A stretch of DNA of 64,000 nt from Vanilla planifolia (taxonomy: Eukaryota; Streptophyta; Magnoliopsida; Asparagales; Orchidaceae). The stretch is taken from contig CM043874.1 in NCBI GenBank assembly GCA_023846275.1, positions 22,129,130-22,193,129 of the forward strand, given 5' to 3'. Below are positions 1 to 13,600 of this stretch, in pieces. Numbering within the stretch: position 1 is the stretch's first letter; each line of letters starts with the position of its first letter. The position numbers and the translations under genes are program-made. The notes under the pieces were generated by a model. The model made no database searches. It saw only the letters and a program-made list of their open reading frames with translations, and was not told the DNA's origin.

Positions 1-3000
1 GATACAAATAATATTTACCTTCAAATAAATGTGGTCAATGAGATGTTCTCTCACATAAAATAACATTGTTGTGCATAAGAGAATGAGTTATGAGGATCTT
101 GTTGAATATTCTTTCTTTCACAAATCTTTCTTTGAGATCACTTATTAGGATTAGGGAAAAATAAATACTATAAGTGAGGATAAATTGTGGTTTGTGTACA
201 ATCTCAAGCAATCAATTTCTTCAACAAATCTTTGAAATTCTCCTTAAAAAAATTAAAAGAATTTTTATAACAAAAAATCCAAGAGAAAAATAAGCAAAAT
301 CAATAAATAGAAAAGAAATGCACAAAATTTCTTAGATAATTTGGCATGACTTATGCCTACATCCACTTCTAATCAACCTGATTAGGTTTCCATTAATCAC
401 TTTTTTTCGTTACAACTAGTTGGGGGTAAACCAAGTACAATAGTGGTGCTTAGAGAAGACATCAAAACAAAATTGTTCCAACTAATATAAATGAATATAA
501 CTCTTATTAATCAACACATACACAAAACTAATTTCTTTATTTTTTTAATAATAAATGTAGCACCAAACTAAATGAAAGTAAGATATTACTAATATAAATC
601 AAATGAGAAATAATGTTGTAGAACAAGATATGCATTTCAATAAGCAAGGAGATGCTCCAATTAAAAATAAGAGAGTTTGCATTTTTTTCTCTTTTCAAAC
701 TTTTGATTTTGTATTTTGTAACATTAGCCTATTCTCCTTGAAATCAATCTTTGCATATATTATTATCAATCCTAAAGTTAATTATATGCCATATATTAAC
801 TAATTGTGCTTTTCATAGAAGATTAAAATATCTTTTATGCTCTTAAGATTTCATTCAAATTAGTACGTTGGCTATCATATCAAAATGTTGAGAATAGAAC
901 TCGAATCATCTTTTAGATATCAGGGTACAATTAGCATTTATTGACTAATAAAGACTTATCATATAATTCTTAGAAAGATTCTCATACAATAAGATGCCAA
1001 TTTACAATGCAACACATAAGTTCTAATTTTATAAAGAGAAGAAATTTCGTAATTTTGAAATCTAATTCATGGTTTTGCCATTACAAATGGAAACAAAGTA
1101 GGCAATCTTGTCTTTATGTCTACATGTTTGATGCTTGTTATTTATGTAAAGGCCTTTTAAGTGAGGATTTATAATGATTTATTTAAGGATGCTTGCTTTT
1201 ATATCTTAAAATGATATATTGTCATGCTTGATTTGATATATAATTTGTTTTCATATGAGAGAATAATATTATTAGTATTAATATTTTTATATACTATCAA
1301 TTATGTAAATTATGATAAAAACATAAAAAGATAAATGAAAAGATAAGAATATGAAAAGAGAAAGAAAAATAGGATTATAATTAATAGTTAGTAAAAGAAA
1401 ATGAAATATTCAAAACGTGAAAAGTGAATAGTTGTATAAAATTAGAATTATTATTTTGAAATGACAATTCTAGAGATGAGACAAATGTCATTCATCAGAA
1501 TTATTTCCTTTGAATAACATATTTTGAAATAGGCCTAATTAGTTATAAAATGGTTTTGTTCTAAACCAATTCTAAAATGAAAAGAAACATAAAATATTAA
1601 AAATATTATATAAAAAGTTGATACTTTTCTTATATTATATATTCAAATATTTTTTGTTATATATTTGAAATTGACATAACAGTCAATATGACTAAAGTTG
1701 TAATATTTTATATATTTATCTATTTTTGGTCTAACAACTTTTAATCAAAAGAAGGTTGAACGAGAGATTATTGGGGAGTAGTGAGTGTTAGCATTAAGAA
1801 CTTTTAAAATAGTGATGATTATTATGATTATCAATTTTATCAACTATAGTGCAAATTAGTTATGCTTTAGTTTTAGTTATGACATGTTTGCTATCCTAAT
1901 GTTGATTTAAACTTGTTAGTTTTACATGTATGAACAATTTAGATTTACAAACATGTTATAATTAAAACTTGCTTTTATTATAAAATTTCAAATTTATAAA
2001 TGTTTTTATATTGCTTATGTTGTGGTTTTTAAATTGGTTTTCAAATCAACATATTAAATTACTGTTGCTATGTTCATAATGGTTTTCAAACATATTTTAT
2101 CATAATTTTATTTTAAAAAAATATGTTTTTCCTTTTCAAATGAAAAGTTTAAAAGAATTAAACAATGTGGCATTGAATCCGAGAAAGACCGAATAGGGTC
2201 GACACACTTAAAACTATACATGCAATAAAACTATATAAGTTTTAATTTCATTTGCATAACAGAATGATATTATGGTATATAAGATCAGAACTTATATACA
2301 AATTTAGATGATATAATACAATCATGTTTGCATCGTATTATATAACATTAATGCATTTTAAAGTGCACAATAATAGCATATTCAATTTGCTTATGTGATT
2401 CTTTTGGGAAGATTCTTTTTCTAGCATTTCTATGTACTTCCTTTCTCATACAATTAAATAGTATGCAATACATTAGAACATACCTATTTAATTGAAAAAT
2501 ACATATTGTCAATTACTTATGCTAATTATAGCATCAAAATCCAAAAGTGTGTTGATATTAAAAAACAATACAACTCAAAGAGGAGCAACAGAAAACCCCT
2601 TTAACTTTCACATCAAACGTCTTTAAACCTCATATATCGTAGTTCAATAAAAAAATCAACAAGGAAAACAAGACTTACCTTGTTTAGTCTTTTCATGCCT
2701 AAACTACTCCCAATATATTATCAAAGAATTCCTACAAACAAAGAAGATTGATTATATGAGGGCTAAGTTGTCTTGTCGTTGCTTAATCTCTAAGAATATT
2801 AGTTTGAATAGGATTATTGATTTTATCTATTAAATTATAAAAGAATAAATTATAATTATTAATGTTTTAGTAATTATTAATAATATAAATATACATAAAT
2901 TACAAAAATCAATATAGAGAATTAAATTACTTTGGTTGGATGACAGATAAAAGTGATAAATAATCCAATTTAAACATGAAAGTTTTGAGCTTAACACTTA

Positions 3001-3200
3001 TCATCATCTAAGTGACATTTTTGTTGTAATATAAACATAATTATCTAGGTTTTGTTTAATGTTATGTATTTTAATTTTTTTATTTTCTCATAATACCCCC
3101 TTAACAGATACCGTAAATTTTAGATTAATATAATAGCGTGGAAAAAAACGAGTAGAATATTCATTTTAGTTTACATTTAAATAAAAAATAACTATTAAAG
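1..3200. other. Gene-poor AT-rich intergenic DNA
   Basis: No convincing exon is visible on either strand. The few short open frames are AT-rich, low in complexity and resemble no family I recognise. The only structured content I see is the dispersed repeat at about 320-760. The rest is probably old transposon debris, which is an inference from composition. Confidence 0.6.
320..760. repeat. Dispersed repeat, copy 1 (partner near 63,370-63,830)
   Basis: The stretch reading tttggcat...atgcctacatccac aligns in the same orientation with about 63,390-63,830. Matching blocks follow in the same order: the 'taatcaacctgatt' block, 'gtaaaccaa', 'agcaccaaactaaatg', 'gctccaa' and 'cattagcct'. The two copies are clearly diverged by substitutions and small indels. 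The 'tggcatnnnatgcctacatccac' core resembles a motif I have seen in plant LTR-type repeats, but I cannot assign a family. Confidence 0.6.
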
Positions 3201-3228
3201 GAAACATGTCACAATAACTTTTTTTTTG

Positions 3229-3238
3229 CTATAAATAG
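3229..3238 (+). promoter_or_regulatory. Candidate TATA box of the HAC gene
   Basis: The string ctataaatag matches the plant TATA consensus. It lies about 1.27 kb upstream of the chosen start codon, which is compatible with an intron-bearing 5' UTR. Nothing else ties it to the gene, so transcription could equally begin nearer the GC-richer island at about 3,590-3,650. Confidence 0.35.
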
Positions 3239-3559
3239 ATATTCTAAACATGATGTCTCAAGGCTATGTTAACAGAGGTCAGGGGAAAACAGGGGAAACT
3301 GTGTGACTTGATTACAGATTACTAAGTTTTATGTCATATTATATGAATATTTGTTAAATAAAATATAAAACAATTGAATTTTTATATAATTTCCCATTTT
3401 AAAAATTTACGGGTTTAATATATTAAATTTCAAGCTTTTAAAGTGATCTATTCAGTATGCTTTAAATAACCGATGTATGTTTGGGAAAAAAGAGGAAGAA
3501 ATATGAAATGGAAAAACAATGGTTTTTTTTTTTAAAAAAAATAAAAATAAAAATTAGAA

Positions 3560-4503
3560 CATAACATTCACCAGGTGACGGATGGAAAGTCAAGTGCGAG
3601 AAGTAAAATTCGCCCGCTCGCAAGCTGGCACGTTAGGGCACGAATCTTTGTTCTTTCCTAATGAAGGCGATGATTAAATGTTGGATTCCGTTTGCAGCTC
3701 CAGTTAGCTGAAGATCTGAATTTGATTTTTTGCTTCGTCTTCTACTTCTGTCCGTTGCCATTGGGTATTAGTGATCACGACTCCTATTGCTGGCAGTCAC
3801 CTTTTCTCCAGTTGCAGTGCTCCAAGAATCCACAACTAGTCAGTTGCTTTCATCCTGTTTTCCTTTTCGTTCCAATTGAATATCCAATGATGAAAGATTT
3901 GACCGTTTCTTGTCCTGTTGTATTCTTTTGGCGACTCGTAGCAGTTCTTTGAGCACTATTATTGGTTGCCTAGTTTCTTGTAGCGAACATTTTGAGGGAG
4001 TTTATGATGTTGCGTTGGTGGAATTCATGTAGTTTGCATTCTGATTGCTATTTTCTATGCCATCGTTCGTCAATACTCGGTTTTGATCCGGGGAATTGCT
4101 TTATGGGTGTCTAGTGTTTCCAATTACCTTTTAATATTCTTTTACGATTGTCCTTCAATAAAGCGTCATATGGTGCTTGATTAAGTTTGTCACATATGGC
4201 TATCAGCTTTGACGTTTGAACGTAACTATGCTTGAGCTCCTGCTGTGCTTAGATGCGTCTGCTTCAATATGCTACGAGTTTTTGTGATCGTACATCATAG
4301 GTATTCTAGTACTTCAAAGAAGTGCATCTATGTGCTACTGATTTGGACATTGCTGCTGATACGTTGAAGCATTGGTTTGGTTGACTTGAAAATGCCTTTT
4401 GTGATGAGTGCAGATATCGTGAAGTGTGCTTTTTGATGCATCTTGTGCTTTCGTAGGAGGAGATGGAGAAGAATATGGTCCACGTTTGTCAAGGCTAATC
4501 TTC
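3560..4503 (+). other. Probable core promoter and 5' UTR region of HAC gene
   Basis: A short GC-richer patch (about 3,585-3,650) stands out from the AT-rich flank, and the following kilobase is less AT-rich than the upstream DNA, as expected for a transcribed leader. A good splice acceptor (tttcgtag) precedes gaggagatgg at about 4,457, suggesting that a 5' UTR intron ends about 45 nt before the ATG. That final leader segment would contain a short upstream ORF (ATG GAG AAG ... TAA). The donor and transcription start cannot be fixed from sequence. Confidence 0.4.
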
Positions 4504-4655
4504 ATGCAAGTGCCCAATCTGGCAGGTCAGCAAGTATCAGTTACAGCTCAGCTGATGGCGAATTCATTGCCTTCCCAGTTGCAAACTTTTAGTGCTCATT
4601 CTTACAAAATGGATCCTGACCTGTCAAGCAGGCGAAGGAGGACACTAGATTATAT
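4504..4655 (+). CDS. HAC1: HAC exon 1: N-terminus
   Basis: It encodes the first 50 residues plus two bases of codon 51. It begins [10 protein letters not shown], and the [15 protein letters not shown] segment opens the KIX-like region. The donor is gtaagt. The start codon is the first ATG in frame after the likely 5' UTR acceptor. Confidence 0.8.
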
Positions 4656-7600
4656 GTAAGTCTATGTGCAGCTTTATTGCAACAGAAGTTAGTCTGTATA
4701 CTTAAAAATGGGTTGGCTTTGAACGTTTGTTATGAATTTTCGTGTTTTTCTCATCAATCCTTTGGCTTTAACTCGTCTAATTTTTTAAATTGTTTAATTT
4801 GCTATTTTCTAATGGCATCACAAAATTTGTACCTATTTGTGGTTTTTTGAGCATTGAACATATTGGCATGCATTCTGCAGCTATTGTTAGCTATGGGAAA
4901 GTTCTGTGTAGGGCTTGACAAAGAGTTCTAAAATCTATTTATAAGGGTTCATTGTTTTGTTGAATTTTAATTTATGTTCATCCAGTTAATATATTTGTAA
5001 CTTATGTAAATGTTCGGTAAGACTCTGGAAGTTAACAAATCATTTTAATGTTTGACAATTTTTTAGTATTTGTAGTTCCTCAAGTTCCAAACATAGTCGT
5101 ATAGCATGTGAGCATTCTTGCTAAAATTCAAATCATGGAATTGCAATTTTGTGTTAATTATGGTGCTCATTGTGCGTGGTGACAACGTAGTAATTTAATG
5201 AAATTTGGATATAAAAACTAATTATAGAATCTATATCATTCCAAATTGTCTTAAAGTGATCCATATTACATAGCAAGGACTATTGCTAGACTAGGAACCT
5301 AAGACCAATTGTGTGTTTGACTACCTTTGAATCATAAATTTGCAAACAAATCAAAGATGAAAGAAAAGATTCATTTTATTTCTCATATTTCCTCTCCATG
5401 AATATAAATTTCTCATGGATGAGAACTCACTTACTCTCTCTCTTAACCATACAAGAAACTTCTACCTCTAGTGATCACCTTCTTGGTGAAACTAGTTCTA
5501 GGGTTTGCAAATTGGAGGTTAGCTATTGTGTTCCACAAATAACCCATTTTTATTTTTTGCACTCAACCCTTCTCTTTGTGTCCCCCAATGTTTTGAATTG
5601 GTTGGCTTGACTTGCAAGACACTCAATTCAGTTTTTTTTTCATGAGTGGTCCTAACTCTTGCCTTGCCTTTGCATTTTTAATCTACATGAGAAGAGTTCC
5701 CAAATTGCTCTTTAACTATTTGAAATTTCTTAGTTGTTGTACTACCTCACAACATCCTGGTAGAGATCATGCCAGTGGGTCTAGAGGGCTTGAAACGAAA
5801 ATGAGAAGAAATTAGTGTTGACGAATTTGACTGAACCAACGAGGCTTGCCAATGGTCTTAAGATCTGATTCGATTATCCCTTGACACCCAAGTTCTAATG
5901 TTATTAACCCCTCACATATTACAACTTTTTGATCCAATGATTCAATAGGCCTACTTATGCAATAGACCCACCCATTTGTAATTTGTTGGTTTGGGTTTGG
6001 GTTGGGATTGACCTGACTTTGTTCCATTTAGTAACGTGTGTAATGTCGATCTAATTTTATTTAGCAATATGCTCAATTTTATTTTTTGTATCTTTATTCT
6101 ATATTAGTAAATATTAACTTTTTTGTGTGGTCCATTCAGGTTGTGAGAATGAAATGGTATTGCTACTCATAGCATTATTTTGTGTCTTTTAAAATTTTGG
6201 ATATTAATAATTAATTTTTGGGTTTGACTTTAATTGTTTGAATATTTAAAATCATATACATGTTTTTTTTTCTCAATTATATGTAATCAATATCTCACTT
6301 AAGTTACATTATAATGTTTCTTCTAGAATCTTTTCATGAAATTAAAATTTGGTGGCTTATAGTTGAGAACTTTGGTGAAGGTTGTAGATGATTTGGAAAC
6401 TTGTCATGTTTATGTGTTAGATATAGGTTGAATTTCACTTGATTAGAATTTTGATCAGACTTTAACCAGCATACAGGCTTATAGTCAACCAACTCCATGC
6501 TTAACTTGTTTGGTTTTGGCACTGAACTGTGTTCATTCTCTGACACAAATTTGACAAGGGATTGGTGGTAGTGAAATAAGTGGTCAAAGATAATTGCAAA
6601 GATGGCAATGGAATAAGATTGAAGTTTTCTGATTTTATAAACAATAGAAAGTGAATTTCGTGATGAAAATGCAAAATGGAATCTTAAGGGAAAAATGATA
6701 GGTGTATGCACAAGCAGGAGATTATTTGTTCGTTATTGGTTACTTAAACTGTCTTTGGCTGAAGTTAAGAATGAGATTAAGCATCTAAGATACTGTAGGT
6801 TTGTTAGTAACGTGCTTACAATGTTTTTAGACAAATGAGAGTAAGTTAACAGCAAGAATGATATTAAATTTTTACTACACTGGAATTTGGATAACAATCA
6901 ATTGTTAGTGAAAATTCAGTTTCTGTTTTAGCTCACTGAGATTAAGTTATCATTAATGATATTTAATTTTTACTAACCTGAAAATTGGATGACAATAAAT
7001 TATTACTGAAAATCCAGCTTCTAAAACAGTAAAAGAAGTTTCAAAATAAGCAACTTTGTACATCAAAGTTGATAATAGCACTTTTTAGGATATTGTGAAG
7101 TTCCACAAATTTTTGAGCACAATTGCTAAGGTGAATAACAGCATTATCATGGTATGGAGAGAATAAATTTTTCCTACTGCTGCTTGTTTTTGGAATAAAT
7201 TCTCAAATTTATGCTTTTGAAAGAATATGACAAGATCCATCTCTTTGCAGAATTTGAATTAGAAAGTTGTGAAAGATTATTGTGTCTTGCAACTGTGTTC
7301 TTAAGATTTAGATTGCATCTACTAACTCAAACATGACATTGTGATTATAAAGTTCGTCAGATTTTTTTAATTTCAAGCACAAGAACAAGTGAGAATCAAG
7401 ATAACATTGTGAATCACTTAAGAATGAGCTCCAATGATGTTTAAACATAATATGCCACTTGTAGGTCTTGAAAACACTTAGTAAAACAAACCTTAAATTT
7501 TCAAGAAGTGTCATCAAGATCTTCCTCTGGAATGTTTTTTGAAACTATGGATTCCATTTAGGAATCTTAGGCCCCAAAATCAAGCTAAATAGCTTTCATT

Positions 7601-10600
7601 TATCATGCATTTGGGTTATAGAATTTCCCAAATGCAGGTCTTTAAATAGCTCAATGTGGCTTGTAATTCAAGCAAGAAAGAAAACATGATTGAAAAAATT
7701 TGCTCCAATAGTGTGGGTGGCTGATCGATCACCTAGGACAATTGGTGTCAGCAAAACATTCAATCTACTAGACAAGATTGATGGCCTTTGTCTTGATCTT
7801 GCTATTGAGACCATTAGTGAATTATTTGGAATGAGTTAAGAAAACTCTAAAAACATTGAATTGACCTAAAATAATTCATGACTCGCACAGACATAACTTA
7901 GGATATCATGGTGGTACTTGAGCATCTATAAACCTACAATACACCAAAAACATTGAAATAGAATAAAATGCAATGGCAAAATGAACAAGTGAATCACATT
8001 GCATCAGTTTCATTTGATATTTCGCTCATTTTTTCATAAAGTGAGGAGACGAGAACATGGATGAAGGTTCTTCATGGAGAAGATGAATTTCTTTATTAGA
8101 ATTTTAAAGGATAAATTCAATCCCAATGTTCTAGTTTTATTGAGGTTGGGGTGAGGTGGGTTAACATCTCGTGGTTGAATAGGGCTTGGTCTCATATAGT
8201 TTCCTTGATTGTTTTTTTCTAAGCAAATGTAGATAAAGAGAAGCCATTTCTTTATTTTTTTTGAAGAGGAATTGGATGATGGATCTTGGATGATCTCTAC
8301 ATGCTTGCTTCAAATACCTTTAAATAGGAAACCTTGAGGCTACAACCATGTAGATATGTTACACTAGATATGCATTGGAATGAAGCTGGAATAAATTCCA
8401 AATTTATTGGGGTGAAAAGAATCTAGAATAAATTTTAGATTCTTCTGAATGTGAAGAACTTAACATCCTTGTTTATTATTTTGAACAATTCCCCTTTCAT
8501 AATGATAGGACAATTTTTGCATAGCTTTCTTTTTCCCCCTTTTCAAGTTTCAAATATTATTTAGCTATTTTCTTTTTTATTCCCAAATGATGCAGTCTTT
8601 TTTTTTATCTATTTTAATCCTTTTATTGAATATCACTTGGCTTTTATCTTTGTTCCATATTTGGAAAATAAAAGAGCATTAATGAACTCATCCAATCCAA
8701 CCATATTTAAATCTATATTTTAGACATAAGGAAACCTTCATGAACTTTATCCAATACTTCAAATCTTCCATTAAATAATTATTTTCAAATACTTTTATGT
8801 GTCCAATATTTTTTTTTACCAAAACGTAATCAAAATTGAAATTGTATCCTCTCTCATGGCCAATGATATCAAGGAGTATTTGTTGATTAAATATTAGAGA
8901 TATGAAGGACATTATTTTCAAAAGTTGAATATTGTTTATGCAAAGTATTATTAAAACGATTATTTATTTAATTTCTCCTATAAAACTTTCTTTCCTTCTA
9001 GTTATTCTTAAAAACTTAGAAACGATGACTTATCCTTAACTAACTCCAAAAATCTAGGTTAGTTGTTGAGCATGAAGGGGTGTTTTCACCAACTTTCTAG
9101 CTTGCCTACTAATTTTGTGGTAATGTAGTTTTATGTAGACCTTCTTATACATTGATCATGTATGATAATAGTATGCATCAAGAAATGATTGCTCTTCTCA
9201 TTTGAATGCTACACTTTTTGGTTAAGTGTCATTGATGGATTTGTTTTCTTGAGCTCTGGTGCAATTTCATTGGCACTTTTGTTTTCTTGAGTATGTGAAA
9301 CGACTTATAGCTTTAGATCTAGCGTTTATTTATCACATCTGAGATACCTTCACTTGAATTCGCTTAATGCTTGCAAGTTGTAATTGTCCTTGGGATTGGC
9401 ATGGTCCCATGTTATTCTCTTCATCGATATGATTTGATGATATAGGCATTAACTTATTTATTGATAAACAAACTTATTCCTTTGACTAGATGCATGTAGA
9501 TTTTTAATAAGTTAAAGAGAGATGTTCTACCAATATGCTACTTTGAGTGATTAAATGGATATATTTTTTTTTCTTATAATTATTGATCAATTGAAAGGGA
9601 ACATATTTTTTATAAATGCTGCTTGGATCTAATTATCCTCTTCATTTTGAGGTTAGTGCAAATAACCTAGTCAAGGGCTGTATTGTCTGCCCTTCTATGA
9701 GGATTTGTTTGTAGATACGTTTTATATGCAAAGGGATTTTACATGCTTGAATAATATTTGAGAATAATTAGTTAGATACTATCTTTCTTGTAGGTGAAGA
9801 TGCGATGATTTGGATTTCAATTTTTCATTATTATGAGCCATTTCTATATTTTCTTGTTAAGTAAGTTTGTATTGTGTGGCAATTATTATTTTATAGATGT
9901 CATTTCTTTTGTTGAACATTTTTCTTCATGTTAGCATGTTTAATACTATGTTGTGTTGTATTTTGTGAGCTTGTGATGCAAGACATATTACATAAATGGA
10001 TGATATTGAGTTGATCTAGTAGGCTAAATATGGCTTTTCCTTTTTATTTGTCATTTTTTGGTTGATTGTCAAATGTAATGGGTCTTTTATAGAGTTCTTC
10101 AGAATTTTCATTTATTTTTATATTTTTTTTATTTTTATAATTATTTTATTAGATAAGAGTTTATTTATTTATTTTTTTGTTTTAAGTCATGAAATTGTCA
10201 TTTATATCCATAAATATGTTTTTTGGAATGAAAAAAGAATGTGTTTTGTTTGGCATTACTTGAAATTGTGATTTTTTTTTCTATTATGCATGCATACATG
10301 CATATCTCTAGATTGTGATTTAGGTCATTTTGGGTTGTGATTCGAAAATATTTGAGTTGCAATTCAGATTTATCTCTATTTTCGTTGTCATCCTAGTCAT
10401 TGTTGCCTTACACCTTAGATCTTGTTGCAGGAGTTCCTTCTACACATTCTCTATCGATTTTTATATTAGAGCTAGGCTGAGATATAATTATAGGAGTTCC
10501 TCTTACCCATTTTTCACCAAAATTTTTGGTATCAAAGCATTCTTTACGGTGTTCCAACCATTGCGACAATTTGTTGTTAGCCACTTTGCTTTCCTTGATC

Positions 10601-13600
10601 TCAATGCCTTCGTTGCCATTAGTTCTTTTGGCTGCCATCAATTTCGTCACCATCAAGTTGCTTGGAAAAAATTTTGCCTCAAGTTTTGTGTTACTAGCCA
10701 ACGCTAGTCTCCACTGCTACACGGTAGTCCTTTGTCACAACGGTCTCGTGTGCTTGCAACTGCTCTTGTTCCCTCTCGCATGCCATGCTCGAGCGCATGC
10801 AACCTTGTTTTAGCCCGCATGAGACCGCTGCTACCCTTTGCATAGTGAGCATGCATGCAAGACCACTGTTTCCATGCTTCCACTGCATCCAAACTCTGCT
10901 CCAGCCGTGGCCTCTGCCGTATCTCATGTAGCCAACCCTCGCAATCCACACGCAAACCTAGCCACTGTCTCCGCTTTTCCTACTTACGAAGCAATGGACG
11001 GGTTTCTGCCTTCAGAAACACTGGTGCCATTAAACCAAAGATTGAGCTTAACTGGTTTAATGCTTATTGAATCGACATGCATTGTGTGTGTGTGCACGTC
11101 CTGACATCGAACTATCCATTCGATCGAATTGGATAGTCGACTGATCAAAACTGGTCTAGCCTAACAATAAACCAAATTGGCACATGCTTTGCATGTGCGT
11201 GAATCAAAGCAAACTTGCATGGGCTGAGCCAACTCAGTGTCGAACTAGCATGTGCTAAATCTTAAACCTAACCACACCATTTGAATCAAACTAGCCCAAG
11301 ACTAAACTAGAAGCGCAATTTGGCTTATTTCATAGCAATTTGGGAAAGCGTTTTGGAAGTGTTTTTCATTATTTTATCATATTTTCAGTCAAACTTTGTA
11401 CCATTAATTGGAAACACATGAGATATATTTCTAGAAGTTTGGATTTAATTTTATGTTTTTAAAAATTATATAATTAAATCTGTCTATTTTATTATTATCT
11501 TACAAAACTTGTCATTCTTGAAATATGTTGATCACTATAGTTTATATTCTAAACTTTTATTGTGACAAGTATCTCATAACTATTTGGGATTTTATTACAC
11601 TAATACTCATAAAAACTTTGTGTCACATGTCTTGTTTATGAATTATGTTACATCATCTTCTTTTTGATATCCACATGAATGTGACTTGAAACTTTTTTGT
11701 ATGACCCTTTTTAAATATTTTTTAAGAAACGATATAGTTTATATTTTTAAAGATTGCATGGTTAATCTTATGTCATCTAGGTTTGTTAAATTTACAAATA
11801 TTTATGTTATTTCATATCTTAAATTATATTTAATTATTTTTCATAATAACACTCAAATTAGAACTATTCAAATATATCATTTTACTATCCATTATGAATA
11901 CTACTAAGATAATATTTGGTGTGATACATCATGCTTAGATTCTATTATACTTAATTATATTTGGATGTTTTTGAGAAGTGGTTGGTACCTTAATTAAGTT
12001 GTTATTATTACTCTAAATAATTAATATTTTATTCTATATCCTTCAAATTTACAAGTTATTACTAATATCACTTAAAGTAAAATTGATGAATTTTCTTTAT
12101 ATGCATGTGAACTTTTAGAACATTATGAAATCTATTTATCAAAATCTATTCCACTTGAAATTGAATCAATTTTTTGAACCTGAGTCTTTTAACTTTGATC
12201 AATTTTAGCCAATTTCTCTTGAGTGTGGACTAAGTGAGCCATTAGAAAAAGAATTGATCGAGTTTGTGTTGCCTTCACAAATTTTTTTGTCCTTAATTTC
12301 AGGTTCATTATTAGACATAAATTTTTCTTTACTTCAATATAGAACTTTTTAATAATTTTGATTTTATTTTACATAAATGTTTAATTTAGATTTCAATATA
12401 GAAATATATCTAATTTTAAGATACATCAAGGCCATTAATTTTATTTAGTGTTTAAAGAGCAAAAGATCTACTCAATTAGATGTTATGAGTTGTCATATGA
12501 TGATGCCACCAGATGAATTAGACTGAGCATATACACAGTCGAATTGTCTGACCTTTTATATAGTCAGGCTACTTGATGTTTTAATTTTGATAAGAACCTA
12601 TACATATTGATGTTGAGTTTGATGAAAATTCATTTAAAATACAACTCTATGAGACAATGTTTCTTAATGGGTGGATTGATGCAAAAAAAGTTGTGTCAAT
12701 GAATGATACTAAGTTGATTTAATAGGCCATATGGGTGTTTTTTTTATTTTACATTTTTTTAGTTGATCGTGAGTTATGATATGTTATTTATAAGGCCTTT
12801 AGGAGTTATTTATTAATTTTTATACATATTTTTTTATTTTTATTATTTTATTAGATAAGGTTATTTTTGTAATTTTTGTTTTTAGTTCAAAGATTGTTTT
12901 TATATATATAAATGTGTTATAAAATTAAAAAAAAGAAGATTAGTTTGTTTGACATTGCTTGAAACTGTACTTTTTTGTTATCATGCATGTATGCACATCC
13001 CTAGGCTGTGATCTAAGTTCTTGAATTGCGTTTCGGATATACCTTCACTTTTGCTGTTGTCCTTGTCTTCGCTGCCTTCTACCTTAGATCGTATTACAGT
13101 AGTTCCTCTTGTCTATTTTCTATCAGTTTTCTTATGTTACTTTTTAAAACTGTGATCCATCTTGAAATTTTTGTTTTGTTTGTGCAACTGCATATCCGCT
13201 GGTATAACTGGTTTTGCACTTAACGGCAGCTATTGGATTTCAGTTTACAGCTTCTTCAGCGAAAGAATCACAGTACAAATGCAGAAGTTGTGCAAAGAAT
13301 ACCTGAGCTAGCTAAGCACTTGGAAGAACGCATATACAGGGATGCTGTGTTACAGGTAATGTTTGTTCAAACATAATATTTTTTCTTTACATTGGGAGTC
13401 ATGTAGTTTAAGTGGTTGTAATTCACTAAACTGTGGCTTTTACACCGCTTACAAAGGTCCAGCCCTTTGATGGAGTGCATTTAAATTATACAGGGAGAGG
13501 ACTACACCAATATGTCATCGATAACTATTGACCAGCGTTTGCAGGGAATAATGAAGATCCTAAATAACACTCAACAATCCCAGTATATATCATCAGCTGC

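Noticed and set aside
3692-3952. Open frame of 86 codons upstream of the HAC start
   Set aside because: It lacks an ATG at its start, resembles no family and lies in the likely 5' UTR or promoter; better explained as leader or intron sequence.
10408-11104. Cluster of open frames on both strands
   Set aside because: They overlap each other in several frames inside the interior and left repeat of the LTR fossil, where composition is less AT-rich. No domain or consistent frame supports a gene.
11108-11136. Near-palindrome around ttcgatcgaa
   Set aside because: The arms mismatch by an indel and it lies inside the LTR-element fossil; no regulatory role can be supported.
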